NCBI GenBank assembly: GCA_021785095.1
Contig: JAJYGM010000426.1
Location: 1 to 5,077 of the forward strand
Direction: 5' to 3'
DNA from: Actinomycetes bacterium
Lineage (GTDB): Bacteria > Actinomycetota > Acidimicrobiia > Acidimicrobiales > Bog-793
Length of the DNA stretch: 5,077 bases
Shown here: positions 1-5,077 of the stretch, one piece after another
Numbering within the stretch: position 1 is the first letter of the stretch
Layout of the letters: each line of letters starts with the position of its first letter
The notes under the pieces: model-generated
Database searches by the model: none
The model's input: only the letters and a program-made list of their open reading frames with translations
What the model was told of the DNA's origin: nothing
Translations under genes and position numbers: made by a program

Positions 1-183
1 CGTGGCAAGCGGCGCGCTCGGCCCGTGCGACGCCACGCACGCCGAGATCTCGTCGAGCACCGCGCGAAGTGCAGGCGGGGCCTGGGCGGCGCCGAGTGAG
101 CTGAGTGACTCGACGATGCCTGCTCCGGCGGCGTCGGGTGCAAAGACCGTGAGCAAGACCCGGGTGCGCGAGCGCTCGGTCAC
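1..183 (-). CDS. Hypothetical protein, N-terminal fragment running off the left edge
   Basis: A minus-strand frame is open from a GTG at 183-181 to the window edge, giving 61 residues that begin VTERSRTRVLLTVFAPDAAG. An in-frame TAG at 198-196 lies 15 bases upstream, so this GTG is the first usable start. The segment mixes a hydrophobic stretch (RVLLTVF) with an amphipathic, probably helical part (ALRAVLDEISACVAS), which looks more protein-like than the Ala/Ser/Thr/Pro-rich plus-strand frame opposite it. The two frames share their wobble positions, so GC bias at the third base cannot decide between them. No strong Shine-Dalgarno sequence is seen (only TGGCGGCA). It lies 114 bases downstream of the glycosyltransferase on the same strand and could be the next gene of that unit. 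I do not recognise a family. The coding call is moderate and the function unknown. Confidence 0.45.
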   Translation of the reverse strand, partial: MTERSRTRVLLTVFAPDAAGAGIVESLSSLGAAQAPPALRAVLDEISACVASHGPSAPLAT

Positions 184-297
184 TGCCGCCAGATGCTACA
201 AACCCGCGGGTGCCGGCGCCAGGAACGACGGATGCGGCCAGGTGCGCCCGGTCGGTGCCATCGGGGGCCACGCGCCACGACGCGCGCGCCCGGGCGC

Positions 298-2046
298 TCA
301 GCCGCCGGAAAGGCCGAGCGGGTGGAGCCCCACGTCGGCGAAGGTGACGCGGCGCGCGGGCACGACGGCGTCGACGGCTCCCATGTGCACGACGCGGTAG
401 CCGACTCCGAGCCGGCCGAGGTCCTCGAGGAACGCCGGCTCCGCGAGCGCGCCCGGTCCCTGGATCACCGTGCTGTCGACGTACTCCGCCCGCTCGAGAG
501 CGGTGGGGTGCACGAAGAGCCACACCTGGCGTCTCGCAGGTGCGCGCTCCACCTGCCGGAGCATCCCGACCGTGCGGATGTGGCTCGGCGGGGCAGGCAC
601 GAAGTGGAGGCGGCCGCCGCTCAGGAAGTCCAGCTTGTAGGCGACCCAGTAGTCGGCGTATCCCTCGTGCAGCCCGCGCGCGACCAATGTCCTCACGAGC
701 GCGAGCGCAGGTGCGTTGGGTCCCGAGCCGAAGCGCACGCCCGCAGGGGACAGCACGCGTTCGAACCGGGACAGCTCCGCGCCGGTCGACGCCACGGAGA
801 GGAGCAGCACGGCGGCGGCGGCGGATCCGACGAGGCGGGCGCGACGCCGCGTGCCACGCGCGGTCGGCCGGACCTGGACGAACGCGTCTGCGGCGCTGAT
901 CACGAGGAGCAGCGCGAGGGGCACGAGGAAGAGCGTGTAGCGCCCAGACTCCCAGAGCCAGCTCCCTGGGACGATGGAGACGAGGAAGGGGTACGCGAGC
1001 ACCGCCACGGCGAGCCCAGCGGCCTGCCTCCCGCGAGTGAGGCACCAGGCTCCCGCGATGACCAGCGCCGCCCCGACCAACGTGGAGACGGCGACGGCCA
1101 GGTCGGTCGGGACACGCAGCGACCCTGTCGAGGGCACCCTGAGGTCGAGCAGCAGCGGCCATGAGTCGAGGGCGAAGATCAGGAGGCGGCCGCCGTAGTG
1201 CGGCGCTGTCGGAGGGACGTAGTAGGTGGAGACGTTGAGCGACGGGAACCCGCTGCCGACGTTGTCCCAGAGCCATGGGAGGGCGCACACGGCGCCGGCG
1301 ACGAGCGCTGCCGCCCACAGCCACGCGGCGCGTGCCTGGGATCGGAGCTCGTGGCGAACCGACCACGCCCAGCCGGCGATCCAGATCGCGCTCGGCACGG
1401 CGAAGTAGACGATCTCGGGCGAGGACCACCACCCGAGCCCCGCGGCAGCCCCGACCCCCACGACGTCCGCGGAGACGCGTGCGCTGCGCACCGCGCGCAG
1501 GGTGAAGAGCAGCAGAGCGAGGCCGCAGACCATGGTGATGCCGCGGAACCCGTACTCGAGCGTGGAGTTCCACACCGCCACCTGGGGGATGGCCCACATC
1601 CCGGCCGCGGCGGCGACTGCCATCCATTTCCGGCGCACCAGATGTGCACCGACCCGCCACGCCAGCACGCACGCGACCACGTCCAAGCAGACCGGCACCA
1701 TCCGAAGGACGAGCGTCGAGGAGCCGAACAGCCAGAAGGCCGCCATGACGACGAAGGTCTCCGCGCCGCCGTAACGCGGCCCGCAGAAGAAGGCGGTGGC
1801 ATGGCCGGCCAAGAAGTGGCGCGCCATGAGGCCCGCGACCGCCTCGTCGGAGTCGAGCGGGTCGTGCTCGAGGTACCAGATGCGCTCGACGATCCCGCTG
1901 CCAACCGCGGCAGCGATGGCGAGCACCAGCGCGACCCGAAGGCCCACGGGCAGCTCCGGCCATCCAGGACGCTCACTCGCCACGTCTGCGCCGCTGCGGT
2001 CTCCGGCGGCGACGTGCCGGCCACGGCGCTCCGGCGCACGCGTCAC
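298..2046 (-). CDS. GT-C type membrane glycosyltransferase (GT39/ArnT-like)
   Basis: The 582-residue polytopic membrane protein probably transfers a sugar from a polyprenyl-phosphate donor on the outer face of the membrane. A cytoplasmic N-terminus of about 35 residues precedes a first membrane segment (about 36-55). An acidic motif in the first outer loop follows (DSDEA, 65-69), the usual place for the catalytic Asp/Glu of GT-C enzymes. About nine further hydrophobic segments run to about residue 420, with a conserved-looking loop GRY (368-370). A C-terminal region of about 160 residues (424-582) has no membrane segment and is probably extracytoplasmic. The start is the GTG at 2046-2044, which overlaps the stop of the upstream methyltransferase by four bases (GTGA). 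The same frame extends 73 codons further upstream, but that part is Arg/Pro/Ala-rich, lies inside the methyltransferase gene and is a shadow. There is no strong Shine-Dalgarno sequence, so coupled translation is likely. The GT-C class is well supported by topology and motif; donor and acceptor are unknown. Confidence 0.85.
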   Translation of the reverse strand: MTRAPERRGRHVAAGDRSGADVASERPGWPELPVGLRVALVLAIAAAVGSGIVERIWYLEHDPLDSDEAVAGLMARHFLAGHATAFFCGPRYGGAETFVVMAAFWLFGSSTLVLRMVPVCLDVVACVLAWRVGAHLVRRKWMAVAAAAGMWAIPQVAVWNSTLEYGFRGITMVCGLALLLFTLRAVRSARVSADVVGVGAAAGLGWWSSPEIVYFAVPSAIWIAGWAWSVRHELRSQARAAWLWAAALVAGAVCALPWLWDNVGSGFPSLNVSTYYVPPTAPHYGGRLLIFALDSWPLLLDLRVPSTGSLRVPTDLAVAVSTLVGAALVIAGAWCLTRGRQAAGLAVAVLAYPFLVSIVPGSWLWESGRYTLFLVPLALLLVISAADAFVQVRPTARGTRRRARLVGSAAAAVLLLSVASTGAELSRFERVLSPAGVRFGSGPNAPALALVRTLVARGLHEGYADYWVAYKLDFLSGGRLHFVPAPPSHIRTVGMLRQVERAPARRQVWLFVHPTALERAEYVDSTVIQGPGALAEPAFLEDLGRLGVGYRVVHMGAVDAVVPARRVTFADVGLHPLGLSGG

Positions 2047-3023
2047 GAGCCCGGTCGTCGCAGCGTGAGCCCGATGGCACGCGCCGCGCCTGCGAGCACC
2101 CCCAGCTTCTCTTCGGGGACGAAGGCGTGGTTCCACGCGTCGGGGTCGAATTCGATCGCGGAGGCCTCGAGCAGGCTGTCGGGGTACAGGCGGACGTCGA
2201 CGTAGCCGTGAGGGGAGAGCACCGAGGAGAGCTCGCCGACCTCGGCACGCGCCAGGACCTCGCACACGACGACCGGACGCGCCGACGCGATGGTCGTCGC
2301 CGCGCCGCGCACCACGCGGTGCTCGGTGCCCTCGGTATCGATCTTGACGACGCAGAGGGGCGGGGAGCCCGCCGTGCGCCAGACGTCGTCGAGCGTGAGG
2401 ACCTCCACGTCGAGGACCTCGCCGACGGTCGCTTTGAACCCGGGGTCGAGCGACGCGCTCGTCTCGACGGTCGTGCCGGTCGGGGGCGGCAGGTACAGCG
2501 CTGCCCGCCCCGACGCCTCACCGAGCGCGGCTCGCCGGAGGTGGACCCTTCGCGCGATCCGGAGATTCCGCCGGAGGTTCGCCTCGAAGAGGTCCGCGAT
2601 CGCAGGAACGGGCTCGAAGGCGTAGACGCGCGCCGAGGACCGCGCGGCCGCAGCGAGCAACGAGTAGAGACCGGTGTTGGCGCCCGCGTCCACGACGGCA
2701 CCGGGGGACCGCCGGACCAGCTCGACGAAGAGGGGCGCGAGCGGGGGCTCGAACGCCCAGAGGCCTCCGTCGCGAAGCGCCCGTGCGACCTGGTCGTCGC
2801 CGCCGTGGTGGTGCATCCACAGCCGCCGGGGCCTCCCGCCGAACGCGGCCGGGACGCAGACGCCGACGAGACCCTCGGCCTCGGCTCCGACGAGGCGGTC
2901 GGCGACCTCGGGCACGCCGATGGCGACCGCCAGCTCGGCGATCGGGAGCCTCTTCGCGAGCGCGCGCGCTGCACGCGCGGCCCCGGTCCTCACTCTTCTC
3001 TGCACTGCGTTCGCGCGTGTCAC
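2043..3023 (-). CDS. FkbM family SAM-dependent methyltransferase
   Basis: The 326-residue protein carries the marks of the FkbM family (Methyltransf_21), which O-methylates hydroxyls of sugars, lipids or polyketides. Motif I is VVDAGANTG (110-118), the SAM-binding glycine loop. The acidic end of the second strand is FEP (136-138). The family's characteristic KIDTEGTE follows at 227-234. The approximately 100 residues before motif I include the typical lead-in GLWAFEPPLAPLFVELV. No signal peptide or membrane segment is seen, so the protein should be cytoplasmic. The start is taken as GTG at 3023-3021. GTG codons 7 and 11 are alternatives, since no clear Shine-Dalgarno sequence marks any of them. 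It is the first gene of a minus-strand unit and its TGA overlaps the glycosyltransferase start, so the two are probably made together. The family call is firm. That the substrate is a sugar or lipid-linked glycan is inferred from the neighbour. Confidence 0.9.
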   Translation of the reverse strand: MTRANAVQRRVRTGAARAARALAKRLPIAELAVAIGVPEVADRLVGAEAEGLVGVCVPAAFGGRPRRLWMHHHGGDDQVARALRDGGLWAFEPPLAPLFVELVRRSPGAVVDAGANTGLYSLLAAAARSSARVYAFEPVPAIADLFEANLRRNLRIARRVHLRRAALGEASGRAALYLPPPTGTTVETSASLDPGFKATVGEVLDVEVLTLDDVWRTAGSPPLCVVKIDTEGTEHRVVRGAATTIASARPVVVCEVLARAEVGELSSVLSPHGYVDVRLYPDSLLEASAIEFDPDAWNHAFVPEEKLGVLAGAARAIGLTLRRPGS

Positions 3024-3033
3024 CCGGCCGATG

Positions 3034-3063
3034 AGCTTGTGGCGGCCGCGGTGCGCGCGTCAA
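3034..3063 (-). promoter_or_regulatory. Tentative promoter for the methyltransferase-glycosyltransferase unit
   Basis: On the minus strand a TTGACG (3063-3058) matches a sigma-70-type -35 box well. It is followed after 18 bases by CAAGCT (3039-3034), which fits only the A2 and T6 of an actinobacterial -10 box. Transcription would then begin about 4 bases before the GTG at 3023, giving an almost leaderless mRNA. That would agree with the missing Shine-Dalgarno sequence. The -10 match is poor, so this is only a suggestion. Confidence 0.2.
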
Positions 3064-3087
3064 CCACCCGTCTTGCCCTGTCGGCGG

Positions 3088-3109
3088 CGCGCGCCTGCGC
3101 AGTCGCGCG
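3088..3109. repeat. 22-base near-perfect palindrome in the divergent intergenic region, possible operator
   Basis: The left arm CGCGCGCCTGC and the right arm GCAGTCGCGCG pair at 10 of 11 positions. The single mismatch is C3094 against T3103. The core is the 8-base perfect palindrome CTGCGCAG (3095-3102), flanked symmetrically by CGCGCG. It lies between the two divergent units, about 25 bases upstream of the possible -35 box on the minus side and about 62 bases upstream of the PH-like gene start. Such a site could bind a dimeric regulator acting on either unit. GC-alternating sequence makes partial symmetry fairly common here, so chance is not excluded. Confidence 0.4.
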
Positions 3110-3171
3110 TGCGAGCTGTCGGTTCGAGCCAGATCCCGGTGGCCGCGGGTGCGTGAGAGAAGCCAGAATGG

Positions 3172-3489
3172 GTGTCCATGCTCTACGACGACGGCCGGAT
3201 CGCCTGCGACGACCACGCGCTTGTCATCCGGTGGTACTACCCGTGGGGAGGGGCGAAGAAGATCCCCTACGCCGCGATCCGCGCAGTGCAACGGCGGCCG
3301 CTCACGGCGATGTCGGGCAAATGGCGCATCTGGGGCTCGGGCGATCTGACCCACTGGTGGAACCTCGACACGACGCGGCCCAAGAAGCACACAGCGCTTG
3401 TCGTCGACCTCGGGAGGAGAGTCCTGCCGGTGATCACGCCCGACGATCCCGACGCCGTCGAAGGCATCCTTACGGCGCACCGCCGATGA
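3172..3489 (+). CDS. Small PH-like domain protein, hypothetical
   Basis: This 105-residue protein is soluble, with no signal peptide or membrane segment. It reads as a string of short beta strands (GRIACDDHALVIRWYY, KKIPYAAIRAVQRRPL, KWRIWGSGD, TALVVDLGRRVLPVITP) ending in a helix (DPDAVEGILTAHRR). That is the order expected for a bacterial PH-like domain, in which strands form a barrel closed by a C-terminal helix. The phrase IPYAAIRAVQ resembles the 'strand leading to an I-xx-V turn' common in such domains. It is rich in Trp and Tyr (WYYPW, HWW). The start is GTG 3172, nine bases after GAGAGAAG (3155-3162); ATG 3178 is an alternative two codons on. The next gene follows after 55 bases on the same strand and is probably co-transcribed. 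The PH-like fold is inferred from pattern only, and the binding partner or ligand is unknown. Confidence 0.75.
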   Translation: MSMLYDDGRIACDDHALVIRWYYPWGGAKKIPYAAIRAVQRRPLTAMSGKWRIWGSGDLTHWWNLDTTRPKKHTALVVDLGRRVLPVITPDDPDAVEGILTAHRR

Positions 3490-3528
3490 CCGCGCCGCGG
3501 CGCGCGTTCGCCTGCGCTTGGCGGTGGT

Positions 3529-3534
3529 GGGAGG
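3529..3534 (+). promoter_or_regulatory. Ribosome binding site for the phosphoribosyltransferase
   Basis: GGGAGG is a strong Shine-Dalgarno match. It lies 7 bases before GTG 3542 and 10 bases before ATG 3545. It lies inside the codons that a TTG start at 3518 would add, and so argues against that longer reading. Confidence 0.7.
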
Positions 3535-3544
3535 CTGGGGCGTG

Positions 3545-4180
3545 ATGTACGACACGCATGAAGAGGTCCAGGCGCGCACCTTCCGGACGTCCATCGGCTC
3601 GCAGACCGTCGACCTGCCGCTCGTGCAGGTGGCGCCGGACGTCACCATCGCCCTGCTCGTCTGCGTCGACCACGGCGTCGCTTTCTCCGAGCGAGCCGGC
3701 AGCGAGCTCGCCGAGCTCCTGGCCGACGCTCGCCCCGAGCGGGTGGTCTCCGTCGCGACCATGGGGATCCCCCTCGCGATCGAGGTGACCCGGGCGCTGG
3801 GTCTCGACGACTACGTGATCCTCTACAAGACCCCGAAGATCCACCTCGGGGACACATGGGTGGAGCCGGTGCGCTCGATCACGACGGGGGCCGAGCAGAG
3901 CCTTCGGCTCGACCCTGCGCGGGTCGACACGCTGAGAGGCCGCCGGGTGGCGGTCGTCGACGACGTCGTGTCGACCGGGGCCTCGCTGCGCGCGTCGCTG
4001 CGCTTGCTGCGCCGGGTCGGCGCCGAGCCGGTCGTCGTCGGCGCCTTCCTCACCGAGGGCCAGCAGTGGCGCCGTGCGCTCGGCGAGGACGCGGAGAAGG
4101 TCCGCGCGCTCGGCGCCATCCCGCTCTTCCGCACGCAGCCCGACGGGACCGTCGCGGAGGACTGGCTGGGCGACGCCTGA
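3545..4180 (+). CDS. Type I phosphoribosyltransferase family protein
   Basis: The 211-residue cytoplasmic protein has the type I phosphoribosyltransferase fold signature. The PRPP-binding loop is VAVVDDVVSTGAS (135-147), with the paired acidic residues D139-D140 and the T144-G145 turn that hold the ribose 5-phosphate. Upstream are the hydrophobic strand VVSVATMGIPLAIEVTRALG (67-86), which supplies the pyrophosphate-binding loop, and a segment KTPKIHLGDTWVEPVRSIT (95-113) in the place of the flexible catalytic loop. It resembles the adenine/xanthine phosphoribosyltransferase (Apt-like) group more than orotate or hypoxanthine enzymes. The C-terminal hood region, which sets base specificity, does not identify the substrate. 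ATG 3545 is chosen for its Shine-Dalgarno sequence; GTG 3542 is nearly as good. The gene follows the PH-like gene closely on the same strand and ends before a convergent hairpin. Purine salvage is likely but not proven, and a regulatory or non-purine role remains possible. Confidence 0.85.
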   Translation: MYDTHEEVQARTFRTSIGSQTVDLPLVQVAPDVTIALLVCVDHGVAFSERAGSELAELLADARPERVVSVATMGIPLAIEVTRALGLDDYVILYKTPKIHLGDTWVEPVRSITTGAEQSLRLDPARVDTLRGRRVAVVDDVVSTGASLRASLRLLRRVGAEPVVVGAFLTEGQQWRRALGEDAEKVRALGAIPLFRTQPDGTVAEDWLGDA

Positions 4181-4220
4181 CCCCGGGGCCGCCCGGCGAG
4201 GAGCGTGCAGCGCGCGACGC

Positions 4221-4258
4221 CGGCTCGCCCCTCTGGCCGCCTCGGCGAGGGGAAGCCG
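4221..4258. terminator. Strong hairpin between convergent genes, probable bidirectional terminator
   Basis: CGGCT (4221-4225) pairs with AGCCG (4254-4258). CCCCTC (4228-4233) pairs with GAGGGG (4247-4252). GCCG (4236-4239) pairs with CGGC (4243-4246) around a CCT loop. This makes a 15-pair stem with one small internal loop and a two-base bulge. It lies 40 bases after the phosphoribosyltransferase stop and 13 bases after the stop of the opposing gene. There is no T-run on either side, as is usual in high-GC actinobacteria, so termination is inferred from place and stability only. Confidence 0.55.
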
Positions 4259-4271
4259 CCGCCCTCGGCGC

Positions 4272-5077
4272 TCAGGACGTGACGGAGCGCTCGGCGGCGT
4301 GGGCGGAGGGGTTCGAAAGTGGCGTCGGGGGCGCGCCAGCGCCGGGCCCCCGTCGGCGCCAGGCCGACCACGCGTAGGCACCGGCGAGGGCGGCGGCCGA
4401 TGCTGCAGCGACGAGGAGGCCGACGCTCAGGAGCCCGGGCCAGTAGCGCAGGACGACGACGTGATGTCCCGGCGGCACCGTCGCGGCGAGGAGCACTGTG
4501 TCGTAGGTGCGGAGGCGGAGCGGGCGGCCGTCGATCGTGGCGTGCCAACCTGGAACCGCCGTCACGCGTGCGACCAGGAGAGATCGCGTGTGCGCGAGGA
4601 CGTCGATGCGCCATGTGCCCGCTTCGGACTCGCGGGCCCGCTGGACCGCTGGCAGGGCGCCGGCGTCGCCTTCCCAGCTGCTCGACCAACGGCCGCCGGT
4701 GCCGCCCCCCGTGCCGCGGGGCAGGGGCACGAGCGTCACGCGCCCCGAGCGCGGGACCGAGTAGAGACCTTCGCCGCGGATCTTGGTCACGAATCTCGTC
4801 CCGGGCGGTCCCGTTGTGCCCGGGGGCTCGAGCACGTAGGCGACGCCGAAGAAGCGGGCCATGCGTGCCGAGGTGACCTCCGGGCAGAAGAGGGAGCCCT
4901 GCCCGCTCGGCGGCGTGCGTGAGGTGCGGAGCAGCCCTTTGAGCGCGCCGTAGTACTGGGTCGTCATGGCGGGGTCGTTGCCGGCGAGCTCGTCGATGCC
5001 GTAGGCGGCGTTCACGTCGGGCATCACCCCGACTCGGGGGAACGCGTGGAGCTGGGGGCATGTCCCCATCCCGACGA
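4272..5077 (-). CDS. YfhO-like membrane protein, C-terminal part (5' end beyond window)
   Basis: The frame is open through the right edge, so only the last 267 or so residues are seen and the ATG at 5069 is internal. Numbering from that ATG, the extracytoplasmic part includes NAAYGIDELAGNDP (20-33) and FFGVAYVLEPPG (73-84). It then has the closing beta-rich segment with VPGWHATIDGRPLRLRTYDT (172-191) and VPPGHHVVVLRYWP (198-211). One membrane helix (about 212-234) follows, then a short Arg- and Pro-rich cytoplasmic tail. The 'PGW-a-DG ... vp-G-h-v-Y-P' pattern before a last helix is typical of YfhO-family proteins. These are large multi-pass membrane proteins connected with glycosylation of lipoteichoic acid and other surface polymers. 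A Gly/Ser-rich stretch (about 117-135) interrupts the soluble domain. The gene faces the phosphoribosyltransferase across a hairpin. The family call is good; the exact role is not visible from the tail. Confidence 0.75.
   Translation of the reverse strand, partial: VGMGTCPQLHAFPRVGVMPDVNAAYGIDELAGNDPAMTTQYYGALKGLLRTSRTPPSGQGSLFCPEVTSARMARFFGVAYVLEPPGTTGPPGTRFVTKIRGEGLYSVPRSGRVTLVPLPRGTGGGTGGRWSSSWEGDAGALPAVQRARESEAGTWRIDVLAHTRSLLVARVTAVPGWHATIDGRPLRLRTYDTVLLAATVPPGHHVVVLRYWPGLLSVGLLVAAASAAALAGAYAWSAWRRRGPGAGAPPTPLSNPSAHAAERSVTS

Noticed and set aside
202..297. Palindromes GCGCCCGGGCGC (286-297, right after the glycosyltransferase stop) and ACCCGCGGGT (202-211) as terminators
   Set aside because: Both have almost no loop, so as hairpins they would have only three or four pairs. 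There is no T-run, and short GC palindromes are common in this sequence.
2..400. 132-codon plus-strand frame at the left edge
   Set aside because: It runs opposite the 3' end of the glycosyltransferase, is Ala/Ser/Pro/Gly-rich with no motif, and shares wobble positions with the more protein-like minus-strand frame.
193..2205. Two plus-strand open frames of more than 320 codons each (193-1164 and 1198-2205) opposite the glycosyltransferase
   Set aside because: They translate to Arg/His/Glu-rich sequence without domains, exactly opposite hydrophobic membrane codons of the real gene.
3116..3137. tRNA-like T-arm (GGTTCGAGCC) in the divergent intergenic region
   Set aside because: The T-stem has a mismatch. 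No matching acceptor strand, anticodon arm or D-arm could be placed about 65 bases upstream, so it is most likely chance.
3518..3544. TTG start at 3518 for the phosphoribosyltransferase
   Set aside because: The added residues are AVVGGWG-type low-information sequence encoded by the Shine-Dalgarno region itself; the GGGAGG at 3529-3534 points to 3542 or 3545.
2127..3545. 472-codon open frame on the plus strand opposite the methyltransferase and across the intergenic region
   Set aside because: Its product is a low-complexity Arg/Gly/Asp/Glu mix with no motif. It is antisense to a clear FkbM gene and overlaps the PH-like gene; long shadows are expected at this G+C content.
3470..5061. Minus-strand frames of 303 and 412 codons over the phosphoribosyltransferase and into the YfhO-like gene
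   Set aside because: Both are Arg/Pro/Ala-rich. They are antisense to the PRPP-motif protein or out of frame with the YfhO-like gene.

Overview
The window is about 70% G+C, uses GTG and ATG starts, and is gene-dense with short gaps. This suggests a high-GC actinobacterium. The gene content (GT-C glycosyltransferase, FkbM methyltransferase, YfhO-like membrane protein, an actinobacterial-looking phosphoribosyltransferase) fits, but the sequence does not fix the genus. No rRNA, convincing tRNA, CRISPR array, transposase or integrase is visible. Because of the base composition, the strands opposite the real genes carry long stop-free frames (up to 472 codons). These are shadows and are not annotated.

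Layout, left to right. A short open frame on the minus strand (1-183) is probably the start of a gene running off the left edge. After a 114-base gap comes a minus-strand two-gene unit: an FkbM-family methyltransferase (2043-3023), then a polytopic GT-C type glycosyltransferase (298-2046). Its GTG start overlaps the methyltransferase stop by four bases. A 148-base divergent region (3024-3171) holds a near-perfect 22-base palindrome and a possible promoter. To its right, on the plus strand, are a small PH-like protein (3172-3489) and a type I phosphoribosyltransferase (3545-4180). A 91-base convergent gap (4181-4271) contains a strong hairpin, probably a terminator. The right edge is the C-terminal part of a minus-strand YfhO-like membrane protein (4272 to beyond 5077).

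Functionally, the two minus-strand blocks point to cell-envelope glycan work. A membrane transferase would use lipid-linked sugars on the outer face of the membrane, a methyltransferase would probably modify a sugar or lipid hydroxyl, and the large YfhO-like protein belongs to a family linked to glycosylation of wall polymers. The PH-like/phosphoribosyltransferase pair looks like a separate unit whose substrate cannot be read from sequence. Most of the window is ordinary. The items most worth a second look are the palindrome between the divergent units, the translationally coupled methyltransferase-glycosyltransferase pair, and the PH-like/phosphoribosyltransferase pairing.
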